Origin: Paenibacillus terricola
GTDB taxonomy: Bacteria > Bacillota > Bacilli > Paenibacillales > Paenibacillaceae
Assembly (NCBI RefSeq): GCF_014779765.1
Contig: NZ_JACXZA010000004.1
Span: forward strand, 124,001-188,000
DNA: 64,000 nt
Direction of reading: 5' to 3'
Positions 8,401-15,594 of this stretch are shown here, one piece after another. How positions within the stretch are numbered: the first letter of the stretch is position 1; every line of letters begins with the position of its first letter. The position numbers were made by a program, and so were the translations under genes. The notes under the pieces were generated by a model. That model ran no database searches and was not told where the DNA came from. It saw only the letters and a list, made by a program, of their open reading frames with translations.

Positions 8401-11112
8401 AAAGTAACAGTCGGTAACGGCACGTTGACGGCAGACGGAACGAGTCAGACTACGGTAACGGTAGCACTGAAGGACGCGCAGGGCAACGCTCTTACCAACG
8501 GCGGCGCAACCATTGCAATTACGGCAACGAAGGGTGCCGTCAGTGCAGTAACGGATAACGGCGATGGCACTTATACAGCGACATTGACGTCACCGATAGT
8601 AGTCGGCACTTCTAAGATCAGTGCCAAGATCGGAAGCAGTGTGATTACATCAACAGCTAGCGTACAATTCACACCAGGCGCACCAGCTGCAGCAACCAGC
8701 ACGGTTGCGGTGGACCATAGCACATTGACGGCTGATGGAACGAGTCAGGCGACTGTTACGGTAACATTGAAGGATGCGCATGGTAACGCGATCACGAATG
8801 GCGGTGCATCTGTTGAGATTGCTGCAACAACAGGAACCGTCAGTGCAATAACGGATCAAGGTGATGGTACCTATACGGCAACACTGACTGCGTCGACGAC
8901 GGCTGGTTCCTCGAACATCAGTGCTAAGATCAATGGCAGCGCCATTGCATCAACAGTCAATGTGCAGTTCGTACCAGGCTCGCCGTCCACCGCGACTAGT
9001 ATGGTCACGGTTGACCACAATTCGCTGACGGCAGATGGAACCAGCAGCACAACGGTAACGATTGCATTGAAGGACGCGCACGGTAATGCCATTACAGACG
9101 GCGGCCAATCCGTTACGATTACGGCTGCGAAGGGCACCGTCGGAACCGTAATGGATCATAACGATGGTACTTATACGGCGACAGTAACTGCGCCGACGAC
9201 AGTCGGAACTTCAACGATCAGCGCGAAGATCGACAACAGTGCAATTGCATCCACAACAAGCGTGCATTTCGTGCCAGGCGCACCAGCTGCAGTGACCAGT
9301 ACAGTTTCAGTCGGCCACAGCACACTGAAGGCAGATGGAACTAGCAGCACAACCGTAACGGTAACGCTGAAGGACGCGTACGGCAATGCCATTAACAGCG
9401 GCGGTGCATCCGTTACGATTACCGCAACCGGTGGTACGATCAGCGCTGTAACTGACCATAACGATGGTACTTATACGGCGACGCTCACTGCACCAACAAC
9501 GGTGGGTACCTCGAAGATCAGTGCCGTGGTTGGTAGTAAAGCTATCGCATCGACGGCCAGCGTACAGTTCATGCCAGGCGCAGCATCTGCAACGAACAGC
9601 AAGATAACAGCAGATCATCATGCGTTGACAGCTAATGGAATCAGCAAGACGACAATAACGGTTACCTTGAAGGATGGGCAAGACAATGCCATTACGAGTG
9701 GCGGAGAGACTGTTGCGGTCAGTGCTTCGATTGGTACGATTGGCGCTGTAACGGATCATGGGGATGGTACCTATAGCGCGGTACTTACAGCACCAGGATT
9801 CTCTGGAACAGCGACAATCACTGCTCAAGTCAATGGCACAACACTAGCATCGACATTGGAAGTCTCGTTTACAACCGAAGTCGTCAATGATCCGCTTGCA
9901 ATTACCATCAACGGTTCTCAGGTGTTTGGGGTTGTATCTAGCCATACGAATCCTAATGGCGAGAAGTTTATGGAGATTCGCCCTGATGCGAACATGCTGA
10001 CCAAGCCTTTATCCGGTACAAAAGATAAGATAGTGACGGTCACCGTACCTTATGAAGCAGACAGCTATTCGCTAATGCTTCCAGGCAAAGCTGTCGTGAT
10101 GTTTGCTGATCAATCGGCTTCCATTACATTCGTTACGAAGCTGGGTCAATACCGTTTGCCTTTGCATGAGATCATCAGTCAAGGTTCAAATTGGAGCGAT
10201 GGGGATGACATCTCGATTACGATTAAAGCAGGCCAAGTCAATGAGATGACAGGGCTGCAGGATGCGGCAGATCAAAGCGGCCTCCAATTAATCGGACAAC
10301 CGCTTCATTTCCAAGTTCAAGTGCTGCACCAAGGCGAGAGCAAGGATATTACAGGGTATAACGGATATGTCGAACGCATCATGTTCCTGCCGACGAATGC
10401 AGGTGCTGCTTCAACGGTCATGGTATGGGATGAGAACGGGAAGCTTCGTCCAGTCCCAACCATGTTCATTGAAGCGGATGGACGGCAAGCTGCTGTTATC
10501 CATAGCATTACGAACAGTGTCTACGTGCTCGTATCTAAGACCTCCGGGCTCAATGACATTAAAGAACACTGGGCAACGAACGAAATTGCCGACATGAATC
10601 GCAGAGTGATCATTAATGGTGTGGATGGAAGCCGTTTTGCACCGGAGGCATCGATCACTCGTGCAGAGCTGGCTGCGCTGTTGGCAAGAGCATTGGGATT
10701 GCCGGAAGCGGAGCAGTCCGCTGGATTCCGAGACGTAAGCGATTCAAGCTGGTACGGCGGATATGTAGCTGCTGTTAAAGCCTATGGGCTGATGGACGGT
10801 TACGAGGATGGAACATTCAAGCCGAACAAACAGATCACACGCCAAGAGGCGATCGTTACGATTGTTCGGGCGATGCAGCTGATCACGGGTCTTACGGGTT
10901 CCGGCACTGCTGGGGCGCAAGCGGATTTTAGCGTTTATAGCGATAATGCGCAGGTAGGCGCTTGGGCACGCGATGCCATTCAGACTGCCCTCGATGAGGG
11001 TCTGATGAAGGGTTATGGCGATGCGCTTTATCCGAATAAGTCATTGACCCGCGCCGAGACGGCTGTTCTCCTGTATCGAATGCTGCAGAAGGTCGGATTT
11101 ATCAACGAGTAA
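2461..11112 (+). CDS. Giant secreted SLH-anchored adhesin with 23 Ig-like (Big_1/invasin-type) repeats
   Basis: 2883 aa, GTG start behind AAGGAGG. A signal peptide (basic MKRFK, hydrophobic core, probable cleavage after FVHA) leads into a jelly-roll-like region at residues 35-175. Residues 181 to about 2478 are 23 tandem units of about 100 aa, each with a core like LTADGTSQTTVTVTLKDA, then DNGDGTYTATLTAPT and VQFVPGAPS, matching invasin/intimin-type Big_1 domains. A linker region (2480-2696) precedes three SLH domains (2697-2883; TRAEL, TRQEA and TRAET motifs), which in this phylum bind pyruvylated secondary cell-wall polymer. The protein is therefore expected to be an extended surface rod for adhesion or S-layer association. 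No catalytic domain is visible. Ligand unknown. The gene is monocistronic. Confidence 0.93.
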   Translation: MKRFKSLHQWLAVILVITLSIGAPSGEFVHAAGAEILDQAQPTSGGSNVWANATYQRYQSFTPAISGNLSRIELNIAGFLNPGFLQAAVYKETDLSTPLATAQLTGFGEGWVSLDFTGTMPYLKRETMYRMVVSTQNGGSSGIGWYSNNSNPYPRGRSDVALMDFLFRTYMIPDYSLSTSESSVAVASPTLTANGTSQTTVTVTSKDAQGTPMTTGGASVAINATSGTVGPVTDNGNGTYTAILTAPTVAGASTISATMGGTPIGSTTNVMFVPGAPSLTTSTLAATTGTLIANGSSTTSIVVTLKDAYGNKLNSGGASVAINATAGTVGNVTDNGNGTYTAVLTAPTTVGTSNVSATVGGSTIASTASVQFVAGVPSSTTSTLTLGSSSLLADGTSQTTATMSLKDASGNAIKGDTVTMTSTLGTIGAVTNNGDGSYTATLTAPTLAGTSTITATVSSNSLTKTAAMQFVPGAPSTAVSTITVGSSTLTADGTSQTIVTVTLKDANSNMITSGGASVAIAASSGTISAVTDNGNGTYTATLTAPTAVGTSIISAKVGGNAMASTTSVQFIAGAPSGISSTITVGSSTLTATGTSQTDVTVTLKDAQGNVVTTVGPSVSITATKGTIGAVTYNGNGTYTATLTSATAVGTSIISAAVNGSAIAATANVQFTAGAPSGATSTVVVGSSTLTADGTSQTVVTVTLQDAHGNAIATGGASVAINATKGTVSAVMDNGDGTYTATLTAPTTVGTSTVSATIAGNAIASTASVQLVPGAPSTAVSAVAVGNGTLTADGTSQTTVTVTLKDTHGNAITIGGSSITIAATKGTISAVTDNGDGTYTATLTAPTSVGTSTVSAKISGSDIASTASVQFVPGALSGAASTISVSNSALTANGTSQALVTVTLQDAYGNAMTTGGASVAITATKGTVSAVIDNGNGTYTATLTAPTTVGTSTIGATVAGSAIATAVSVQFVPGAPSIATSTVSVGNAAITADGTSQTVVTVTLLDAQGNAITIGGASVAITATKGTISAVTDQGDGTYTATLTAPTSVGTAAINAKIGGSAIASTASIQFVPGASSATTSTVIVDNGTLTADGTGQATVTVTLKDGQGNAITTGGASVSIATTKGTISTVMDQGDGTYTAVLTAPTTVGIAIVSASVGGNVIGSTASVQFIPGAPSTAISTVAADSSTLTADGTSQTTVTVSLIDAHGNPIANGGESVAITATKGTVSAVTDKGDGTYTATLTAPTTVGTSTISAKIGSSAIAATSSVQFVPGAPSTAASMVALDDNALTADGTSQTTITVTLKDAHGNAITNGGATVSIAATTGAVSTVAEQGNGVYTATLTAPTTVGTSTISSMINGGAIASTASIQFVPGASSAATSTVTVNDNTLTADGTSQTTVTVTLKDAHGNAITNGGSSVAIIATKGSISTVTDKGNGTYTAKLTAPTTTGESTVSATVGSVAIVSTAKVQFVPDAASTATSTVIVGNGTLTADGTSQTTVTVALKDAQGNALTNGGATVAITAAKGTISAVTDNGDGTYTATLTAPTVVGTSKISAKIGSNVITSTASVQFTPGAPAAATSTVAVDHSTLTADGTSQATVTVALKDAYGNAITTGGSSVTIASTKGTVGVVTDQGNGTYTAELTTPTTVGNATITASVGGSAIASTASVQFVPGASSAATSTVTVNDNTLTADGTSQTTVTVSLIDAHGNPIANGGESVAITATKGTVSAVTDKGDGTYTATLTAPTTAGTSTISAKIGSSAIAATASVQFVPGAPSTAASMVALDDNALTADGTSQTTITVTLKDAHGNAITNGGATVSVAATTGTVSTVADQGNGVYTATLTAPTTVGTSTISSMINGGAIASTASVQFVPGAPSTATSTVAVDDSTLTADGTSQAIVTVTLKDAYGNSIASGGATVAITASNGSIGTITDKGNGTYTAALTAPTTVGTSIISATVDGSLITSTASVNFVPGAASTATSKVTVGNGTLTADGTSQTTVTVALKDAQGNALTNGGATIAITATKGAVSAVTDNGDGTYTATLTSPIVVGTSKISAKIGSSVITSTASVQFTPGAPAAATSTVAVDHSTLTADGTSQATVTVTLKDAHGNAITNGGASVEIAATTGTVSAITDQGDGTYTATLTASTTAGSSNISAKINGSAIASTVNVQFVPGSPSTATSMVTVDHNSLTADGTSSTTVTIALKDAHGNAITDGGQSVTITAAKGTVGTVMDHNDGTYTATVTAPTTVGTSTISAKIDNSAIASTTSVHFVPGAPAAVTSTVSVGHSTLKADGTSSTTVTVTLKDAYGNAINSGGASVTITATGGTISAVTDHNDGTYTATLTAPTTVGTSKISAVVGSKAIASTASVQFMPGAASATNSKITADHHALTANGISKTTITVTLKDGQDNAITSGGETVAVSASIGTIGAVTDHGDGTYSAVLTAPGFSGTATITAQVNGTTLASTLEVSFTTEVVNDPLAITINGSQVFGVVSSHTNPNGEKFMEIRPDANMLTKPLSGTKDKIVTVTVPYEADSYSLMLPGKAVVMFADQSASITFVTKLGQYRLPLHEIISQGSNWSDGDDISITIKAGQVNEMTGLQDAADQSGLQLIGQPLHFQVQVLHQGESKDITGYNGYVERIMFLPTNAGAASTVMVWDENGKLRPVPTMFIEADGRQAAVIHSITNSVYVLVSKTSGLNDIKEHWATNEIADMNRRVIINGVDGSRFAPEASITRAELAALLARALGLPEAEQSAGFRDVSDSSWYGGYVAAVKAYGLMDGYEDGTFKPNKQITRQEAIVTIVRAMQLITGLTGSGTAGAQADFSVYSDNAQVGAWARDAIQTALDEGLMKGYGDALYPNKSLTRAETAVLLYRMLQKVGFINE
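3001..9894 (+). repeat. 23 tandem 300-bp coding repeats
   Basis: The repeat block of the surface protein keeps a rigid length. Units 1 and 2 are 300 bp, unit 3 is 294 bp, and units 4-23 (from 3895) are each exactly 300 bp, with matching codons falling at the same offset every 300 bp. Sequence identity between neighbours is moderate except for a recently duplicated block. The constant length implies that fold and spacing are under selection, or that units expand by in-register recombination. Confidence 0.95.
6030..8760 (+). repeat. Recent 1500-bp (five-unit) duplication inside the adhesin repeats
   Basis: About 6030-6540 recurs almost unchanged at 7530-8040 (I count roughly ten differences), and 6900-7260 recurs at 8400-8758, both at an offset of exactly 1500 bp. 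The intervening unit (6595-6894 versus 8095-8394) is clearly more different. Just upstream, 7441-7530 instead matches 6541-6630 at an offset of 900 bp, which marks a recombination junction. Confidence 0.85.
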
Positions 11113-11213
11113 AACGAGGATAATTTATTTTCTCCCGAATAAAGGCACCCCATCATGGGCAATGTCATTAAGTTAGACTCAGAGACAGGATCATGAATAG
11201 AAAAATGAATCCG

Positions 11214-11250
11214 AAACGGCATGGGGAAAACTCCCATGCCGTTTGTTTTC
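11214..11250 (+). terminator. Intrinsic terminator inside the left IS end
   Basis: The stem AAACGGCATGGG pairs with CCCATGCCGTTT around a 7-nt loop and is followed by TTTGTTTTC. It is oriented to stop transcription entering the IS from the adhesin gene, and it is probably now the adhesin's terminator. Confidence 0.8.
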
Positions 11251-11325
11251 TGTACAATGAATAAAAATGGATACAGCAAACAAACGGATGGAAAATCCGC
11301 TTAAAAAATGTTCATACGAACCGAA

Positions 11326-12473
11326 TTATGCTACTCTGTAAACGAAGCTAACTGCAGATTTGCAACGGATTTTGCGCGTATTCTGCTGCCCTGGTCGAAT
11401 GGGTCGAATCGGCAAAACGTTTCTTCGAATCAGCGCTTCAACATCGGGCGGGGGTTCCTCATCTCTTGAGCGCAGGAAATGTCTACAAACGTGAACGGCA
11501 ACCGTGAAGTTGACTTGGTATTGATGCTGTTTATCCATTTGAGAAATGACGACGTGCGAGGTCATCATTTCCGTAAAATTGTACATGATCATTCTTGCGA
11601 AGACCTCTTGGATGACGGACTCTCGTCTCTTTGCGTGAAAATTCGTCAGACCGACGGTATACTTTAATGCTCTGAACGAGGTTTCAATTCCCCATCGCAT
11701 GTTATAGATGGACCTAAGTTCATCCGGTGGGAAATCGTCGGCGGAAAGATTCGTAATGACAGTTTCATAACCGCCACTCGGCAGGACGAATCGAACAACA
11801 CGCAAGGAAATTGGGTAAAACAACTGCTCTTTCAAATCCAAAAAATCAAAGGTAGACGTAGAAGGGACGAACTTGTAAATTTCAGGATGGGCTTTGACCT
11901 CATTGGTTTGTTTTTTGGTGAGTACCAGATGAATTTCCTTATCAAACGAACCACTAGCGGGCAAGCGCAAGCCCGAGAGAATACCACTGGAGCCCAAATC
12001 CTTTACCCGTATGACATAGTTCCATCCTTTGCGTTCAGATTTAGAAGATTGTAGCCTCTTGCGTCCGGTTGACTTTGAAAATAGGTATCTGTATCCGTAG
12101 GGTCAGTGGCAAAATGCAAATCCGAACCGTCAATGGCAAGTAACCGATACCCTCGGTAACACTTGAGATCCTTATGCGATTGCGTAAATTTGTGAAACAA
12201 GAACTCCACAGCAGAGGGCAGAATCTTATTCCTCTGTTGCACAAAAGCAGAAGTGGTTGCTGTGTTAGCATCATAGCCTTGCGATTCTAAGAGTTCCTTG
12301 TAAAGGCTGTTGCCACCCATTGAAATCAGGAGTTGCATAACTGTTTCAAAGGGAAGCTTTTTCTTCCGTGTAAAATCTTTTTCAGGGTTTTTGACATAAG
12401 GTGCTGGTGTCGCTGACATTTCTCGTATGAGGGATGTCAGCTTTTGTTTTAATGAGCTTGCGTAAGCATTCAT
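11326..12473 (-). pseudogene. IS4-family transposase, internally deleted and frameshifted
   Basis: The 5' part (12473-12003, 156 aa) carries the N-terminal domain and the first catalytic aspartate context LLAIDGSDL. The 3' part (to 11326) carries SIYNMRWGIETSFRALKY, which includes the family's catalytic glutamate region. Intact relatives, as I recall them, have about 60 more residues between LNLNA and KGWNYV, including the second catalytic Asp in a DRG motif. Here LNLNA is joined directly to KGWNYVIRVKD with a change of frame, so the second Asp is gone. The product cannot be an active DDE transposase. The deletion is inferred from remembered family sequence; the frame break is seen directly. 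Confidence 0.88.
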
Positions 12474-12552
12474 GTGGTGAAAACCTCCTCATTTTTTCAA
12501 GGGGCCTCGCCACACATTTCCAACTGCTTGTCAAGTTCTTTTACTCTTTTTC

Positions 12553-12594
12553 ACGAAAAAAAGGAGCAGGCTATCTTTCGATAACCTGCTCCTT
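12553..12594 (-). terminator. Intrinsic terminator inside the right IS end
   Basis: The stem AAAGGAGCAGG pairs with CCTGCTCCTTT around a stem-loop of TATC/GATA. On the minus strand it is followed by a run of eight T. It would stop leftward transcription entering the element ahead of the transposase start. Confidence 0.8.
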
Positions 12595-12671
12595 TACATG
12601 GATATTTGGTTCAGCACCTTAACTTAATGACATTGCCCATCATGGGGTGCCTTTTCTCATGCTATAAGGAA

Positions 12672-13742
12672 TCACTTCTGGTCATCGTTATTACCGTCGC
12701 CTTCAACATCGCTATCAATATCAACAGGAGTTGCCGGGTCATTCACCGGCGGAGCGATCTGAGCCGCAGGAACGGGAGCTGTCCGTTTGCGGCGGCGATT
12801 CACAATAATAACGATAAGGATGATGATTGCGGCAATCGGAAGAATCGGGAGCAGGAATGCTGCGATAATAACAAGCGCCTTGCCGAATGCAACGATCATA
12901 TCCGAGCTCTGCTGCAGGGCATCCCCGGCTTTCTTCATCAATCCTGGTTTCTCGTTCAGATCCAACTCCGTGCTATTATCGCCATTCAGGTTCTGATACA
13001 TATCGATGTTGATGGTGGAGTACGCAACATTCTGGTCGATGTAGCGCATGCGGCCCTTAATCCGTTCAATATCCTCCTGAACTTGCGCGAGTTCATTAGA
13101 GAAGGCGACGAGATCCTTTGACGTCTTGGCGCTCTCCATGAAGGAGATCAACCGTGCCTCAGCGACTTCCTTTGCTTTCAACCGAGCCGATAGATCCGCG
13201 TATTCTTCGGTCACATCCTCGCCGTTGATGCTTTTGCTCAGCTTCTTGTCGGGCAGCTTGTCGATCGCACTGATGAACGAATTGAAGCCCTTGGCCGGCA
13301 CTTTGATCTTGAACGAGCCGCTCATACGATTGGTTGACTCATTTTCTGTAAAAGAAAGCAGGTAGCCGCCGCTGCTCGCGATAAGCTTATCGATCGCACT
13401 CCGCGCACCGGCGAAGTCTTTCACTTGCATCTGCAGATCGGCCGTATAGATGACCTGCCGATTGAAGTCCGCTTGGGCAGCCGTATCTGCTATTCCACTG
13501 CCCGACTGACTAGGCGCCTCCGCTGCAGTGTTCGCCGCAGCGTTGGTGTCCGCGTCCGAATGTCCGTCCGCCGCCTCTGAACTAGCCGCTGACGCAGACT
13601 CCGTCGAAGTCGTTGCGTCAGCGGCCTTTAACTCCGATCTCCCGCTGTCGCTGCTGCCGCATGCGACTAGTCCTGCCGCGAGCAGCAAGACCGCAAGCCA
13701 TACCCCGATAATCCGAAACATTGTTCTTCTCTCTTGTTTCAT
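12672..13742 (-). CDS. DUF4349-family lipoprotein with C-terminal membrane anchor
   Basis: 356 aa behind GGGGGATC. The N-terminus is a lipoprotein signal with lipobox LVAC near residue 28. A Ser/Ala/Thr-rich low-complexity spacer follows to about residue 90. The DUF4349 domain (about 95-265) begins RQVIYTADLQMQVKDF and contains a coiled-coil stretch rich in Glu, Lys and Ala. A hydrophobic transmembrane segment (about 285-315) then leads to a short basic and Pro-rich tail. This layout is typical of DUF4349 proteins, which are membrane-attached and of unknown biochemical role. It is transcribed alone, divergently from the YitT-type gene. Confidence 0.85.
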   Translation of the reverse strand: MKQERRTMFRIIGVWLAVLLLAAGLVACGSSDSGRSELKAADATTSTESASAASSEAADGHSDADTNAAANTAAEAPSQSGSGIADTAAQADFNRQVIYTADLQMQVKDFAGARSAIDKLIASSGGYLLSFTENESTNRMSGSFKIKVPAKGFNSFISAIDKLPDKKLSKSINGEDVTEEYADLSARLKAKEVAEARLISFMESAKTSKDLVAFSNELAQVQEDIERIKGRMRYIDQNVAYSTINIDMYQNLNGDNSTELDLNEKPGLMKKAGDALQQSSDMIVAFGKALVIIAAFLLPILPIAAIIILIVIIVNRRRKRTAPVPAAQIAPPVNDPATPVDIDSDVEGDGNNDDQK

Positions 13743-13976
13743 ATCGATCCCCCTATGGCAATGGTTTATCTGGAATTATCTAGATGCCAACTTTATAGAC
13801 GTATCCGCCAACGCAAAGTTGCAGGATGATTGGACACAGCCCTTGTACCCAGCAAAAAAATAGCAACGAGAGGCCGAAAGTGGTATCATGCAGTCAACAG
13901 GTGGCTATCCTTTAGCTTATATTTGGAATTCGCAAAGCGTATTTCAGCCTAGATCAAACCGAAATGAGGGTAAGAC

Positions 13977-14873
13977 ATGAAGACGGGACAGATGGGACAG
14001 GCAGGACAAGCAGCACGCAAACAGCCTGCCATGGCAAGAAAGGTACTACGAGGGCTTATGGTGGTTATAGGAGCATTCATAACATCATACGGGCTTGAAG
14101 CCGTACTAATACCGAACAACGTGTCCGACGGCGGCGTGACGGGTCTCAGTATCGTGGGATCGGAGCTAATTGGATTACCATTAGGACTTCTAATCGCGGT
14201 GCTTAATATTCCATTCATTTTTCTCGGGTACAAGCAGATTGGCAAAAGCTTCGCTATCTTCTCCGTGCTTGGCATTGCTTCACTGGCCGTCGGCACAGCT
14301 GTTATGCATGAGTTAACGCCAATCATTGAAGGCGATACGCTGCTCATTACCGTCGTAGGCGGTATTATTATCGGCTTCGGCATGGGTCTTGCTCTGCGGA
14401 ATGGCGGCGCATTGGACGGCATTGATATGCTGGCTGTACTGCTGTCACGCAAACTGCCGTTCGGAACCAGTGACTTGATCCTCTTCCTGAACACCTTCGT
14501 GTTTATCGTCGTGTCGACCATATTCGGTCTGCAAGGGGCGATACTGTCGGGTATTGCGTATTTCATTGCCTCGAAGGTCATCCATATCGTTGAAGAAGGT
14601 CTCAGCGGGGCCAAAACGTTCAAAATCATTACCAAGCACCCAGAAGTCATGGTCGAGACGATTCGTGACCGACTCGGACGCGGCGCTACCTATAATCTCG
14701 TGGAGGGCAGTTACTCCAACGAGCAGTTCAAAGAAATCACATGCGTCATTAACCGGCTGGAAGAGAGCAAAATGAAAGAAATCATCCATGAGCTCGATCC
14801 AAGCGCATTCGTTATGGTTTACGACGTGGCGGAAGTAAAGGGCGGAAACTTTAAGAAGAAGGACATTCATTAG
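13977..14873 (+). CDS. YitT-family membrane protein (DUF161 + DUF2179)
   Basis: 298 aa, RBS GAGGGTAAG. Five to six hydrophobic segments span residues 24-200 and contain the family signatures IPNNVSDGGVTG and RNGGALDGIDMLA. The C-terminal soluble domain (about 210-290) is DUF2179, with VMVYDVAEVKGGNFKKK at its end. YitT proteins are common in Firmicutes and lie in the cytoplasmic membrane. The transported substrate, if any, is not established. A terminator follows directly, so the gene is monocistronic. Confidence 0.88.
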   Translation: MKTGQMGQAGQAARKQPAMARKVLRGLMVVIGAFITSYGLEAVLIPNNVSDGGVTGLSIVGSELIGLPLGLLIAVLNIPFIFLGYKQIGKSFAIFSVLGIASLAVGTAVMHELTPIIEGDTLLITVVGGIIIGFGMGLALRNGGALDGIDMLAVLLSRKLPFGTSDLILFLNTFVFIVVSTIFGLQGAILSGIAYFIASKVIHIVEEGLSGAKTFKIITKHPEVMVETIRDRLGRGATYNLVEGSYSNEQFKEITCVINRLEESKMKEIIHELDPSAFVMVYDVAEVKGGNFKKKDIH

Positions 14874-14888
14874 GTGTGAAATCGATAA

Positions 14889-14928
14889 GGCCAGTTGCCC
14901 GGTACAGTGCCGGAGACTGGCTTTTTAT
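14889..14928 (+). terminator. Terminator after the YitT-type gene
   Basis: GCCAGT pairs with ACTGGC, with an inner CCGG/CCGG stem, followed by TTTTT. Confidence 0.75.
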
Positions 14929-15039
14929 ATAGCATGAGCTGTTCTTGAAGTTGGAGAGAATAAAAGGAAAATAAAAACGTATGTAGAATATAAAGGTGAG
15001 CCATAGTCTCATCAAGGACAGCTTGGAAGGAGAATGAAT

Positions 15040-15114
15040 ATGGTTGGAATGAATCGCAAACCGCTTCGCTCTGTGCAAAGTCTACACTACAAACAACGGC
15101 GGTTGTTTGCATAG
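15040..15114 (+). CDS. Possible 24-aa basic peptide
   Basis: A short ORF (MVGMNRKPLRSV...) with a strong RBS (GGAAGGAG, about 6 nt before the ATG) in the 324-nt gap before the CD3324-type gene. The peptide is rich in Arg and Lys with no hydrophobic segment. It could be a genuine small protein, an upstream ORF affecting the next gene, or chance. No family is recognised, and only the RBS supports it. Confidence 0.3.
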   Translation: MVGMNRKPLRSVQSLHYKQRRLFA

Positions 15115-15197
15115 AGCTTCGTTATACCTTTACCGCCATATCGTAGTGCGGGCTTTGCCACCCTTCAACATTTCATATGTTAAGGAGCAGAGCAGCG

Positions 15198-15464
15198 ATG
15201 AAATATTTAAACGCAGACGCAGTACTTCCGGAAGAGTTGATCAAAGAAATTCAAAAGTATGTGCAGGGCGAAATTCTATATGTACCGATTCCCGAGGGGC
15301 TCCGTAAGAAGTGGGGTGAGAACTCTGGAAACCGAGCATACCTGCACAGCCGAAATACAGAGATTCGCCAGAAGTTTCAAGCAGGGGGCACGATTGCGGA
15401 GCTTGCCGATCATTATTGTCTGTCCTGCGAGAGCATTAAGAAAATCGTCTACACTAGAAAATAG
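15198..15464 (+). CDS. CD3324-family protein (Mor-like HTH)
   Basis: 88 aa from ATG 15198, chosen because TAAGGAG lies at the right distance, whereas the upstream in-frame ATG 15177 overlaps that RBS. The sequence MKYLNADAVLP, then EIQKYVQGE and a C-terminal AELADHYCLSCESIKKIVY helix-turn-helix is characteristic of this small family, which resembles the DNA-binding end of Mor/phage transcription activators. It is probably a DNA-binding protein, but targets are unknown. It is followed by its own terminator. Confidence 0.8.
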   Translation: MKYLNADAVLPEELIKEIQKYVQGEILYVPIPEGLRKKWGENSGNRAYLHSRNTEIRQKFQAGGTIAELADHYCLSCESIKKIVYTRK

Positions 15465-15470
15465 TTCGCC

Positions 15471-15506
15471 TTAGCCGCATTGGATCCCATCCGATGCGGC
15501 TTTGTT
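15471..15506 (+). terminator. Terminator after the CD3324-type gene
   Basis: AGCCGCAT pairs with ATGCGGCT around TTGGATCCCATCCG and is followed by TTGTTGTGT. The T tract is short. Confidence 0.65.
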
Positions 15507-15594
15507 GTGTATGAATTGACTATAGATGACTCTTCCATATCCCGATCGGCTGGCGGTTGATACGATTGGATCAACGAATGAAGGGGGCAAAGAT

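Larger units (their letters stand above)
11141..12653 (-). mobile_element. Decayed IS4-family insertion sequence
   Basis: Inverted repeats of about 35 bp bound the element: 11141-11175 and 12619-12653 are reverse complements with about one or two mismatches (cores GGCACCCCAT and ATGGGGTGCC). Inside lies a leftward IS4-type transposase relic. The element starts 28 bp after the adhesin stop codon. No exact target duplication is evident, although TTTTCTC occurs outside both ends. The internal length is short for the family because part of the transposase is deleted. Confidence 0.85.

Noticed and set aside
2982-9828. Long antisense ORFs across the adhesin repeats (up to 191 codons)
   Set aside because: They repeat with the 300-bp unit, are rich in Val/Pro/Ala, and arise from the codon bias of the sense frame; no RBS or family match.
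11128-12657. Target-site duplication of the IS element
   Set aside because: TTTTCTC occurs outside both ends but the adjoining bases differ and the positions relative to the inverted repeats do not match, so I do not call it.
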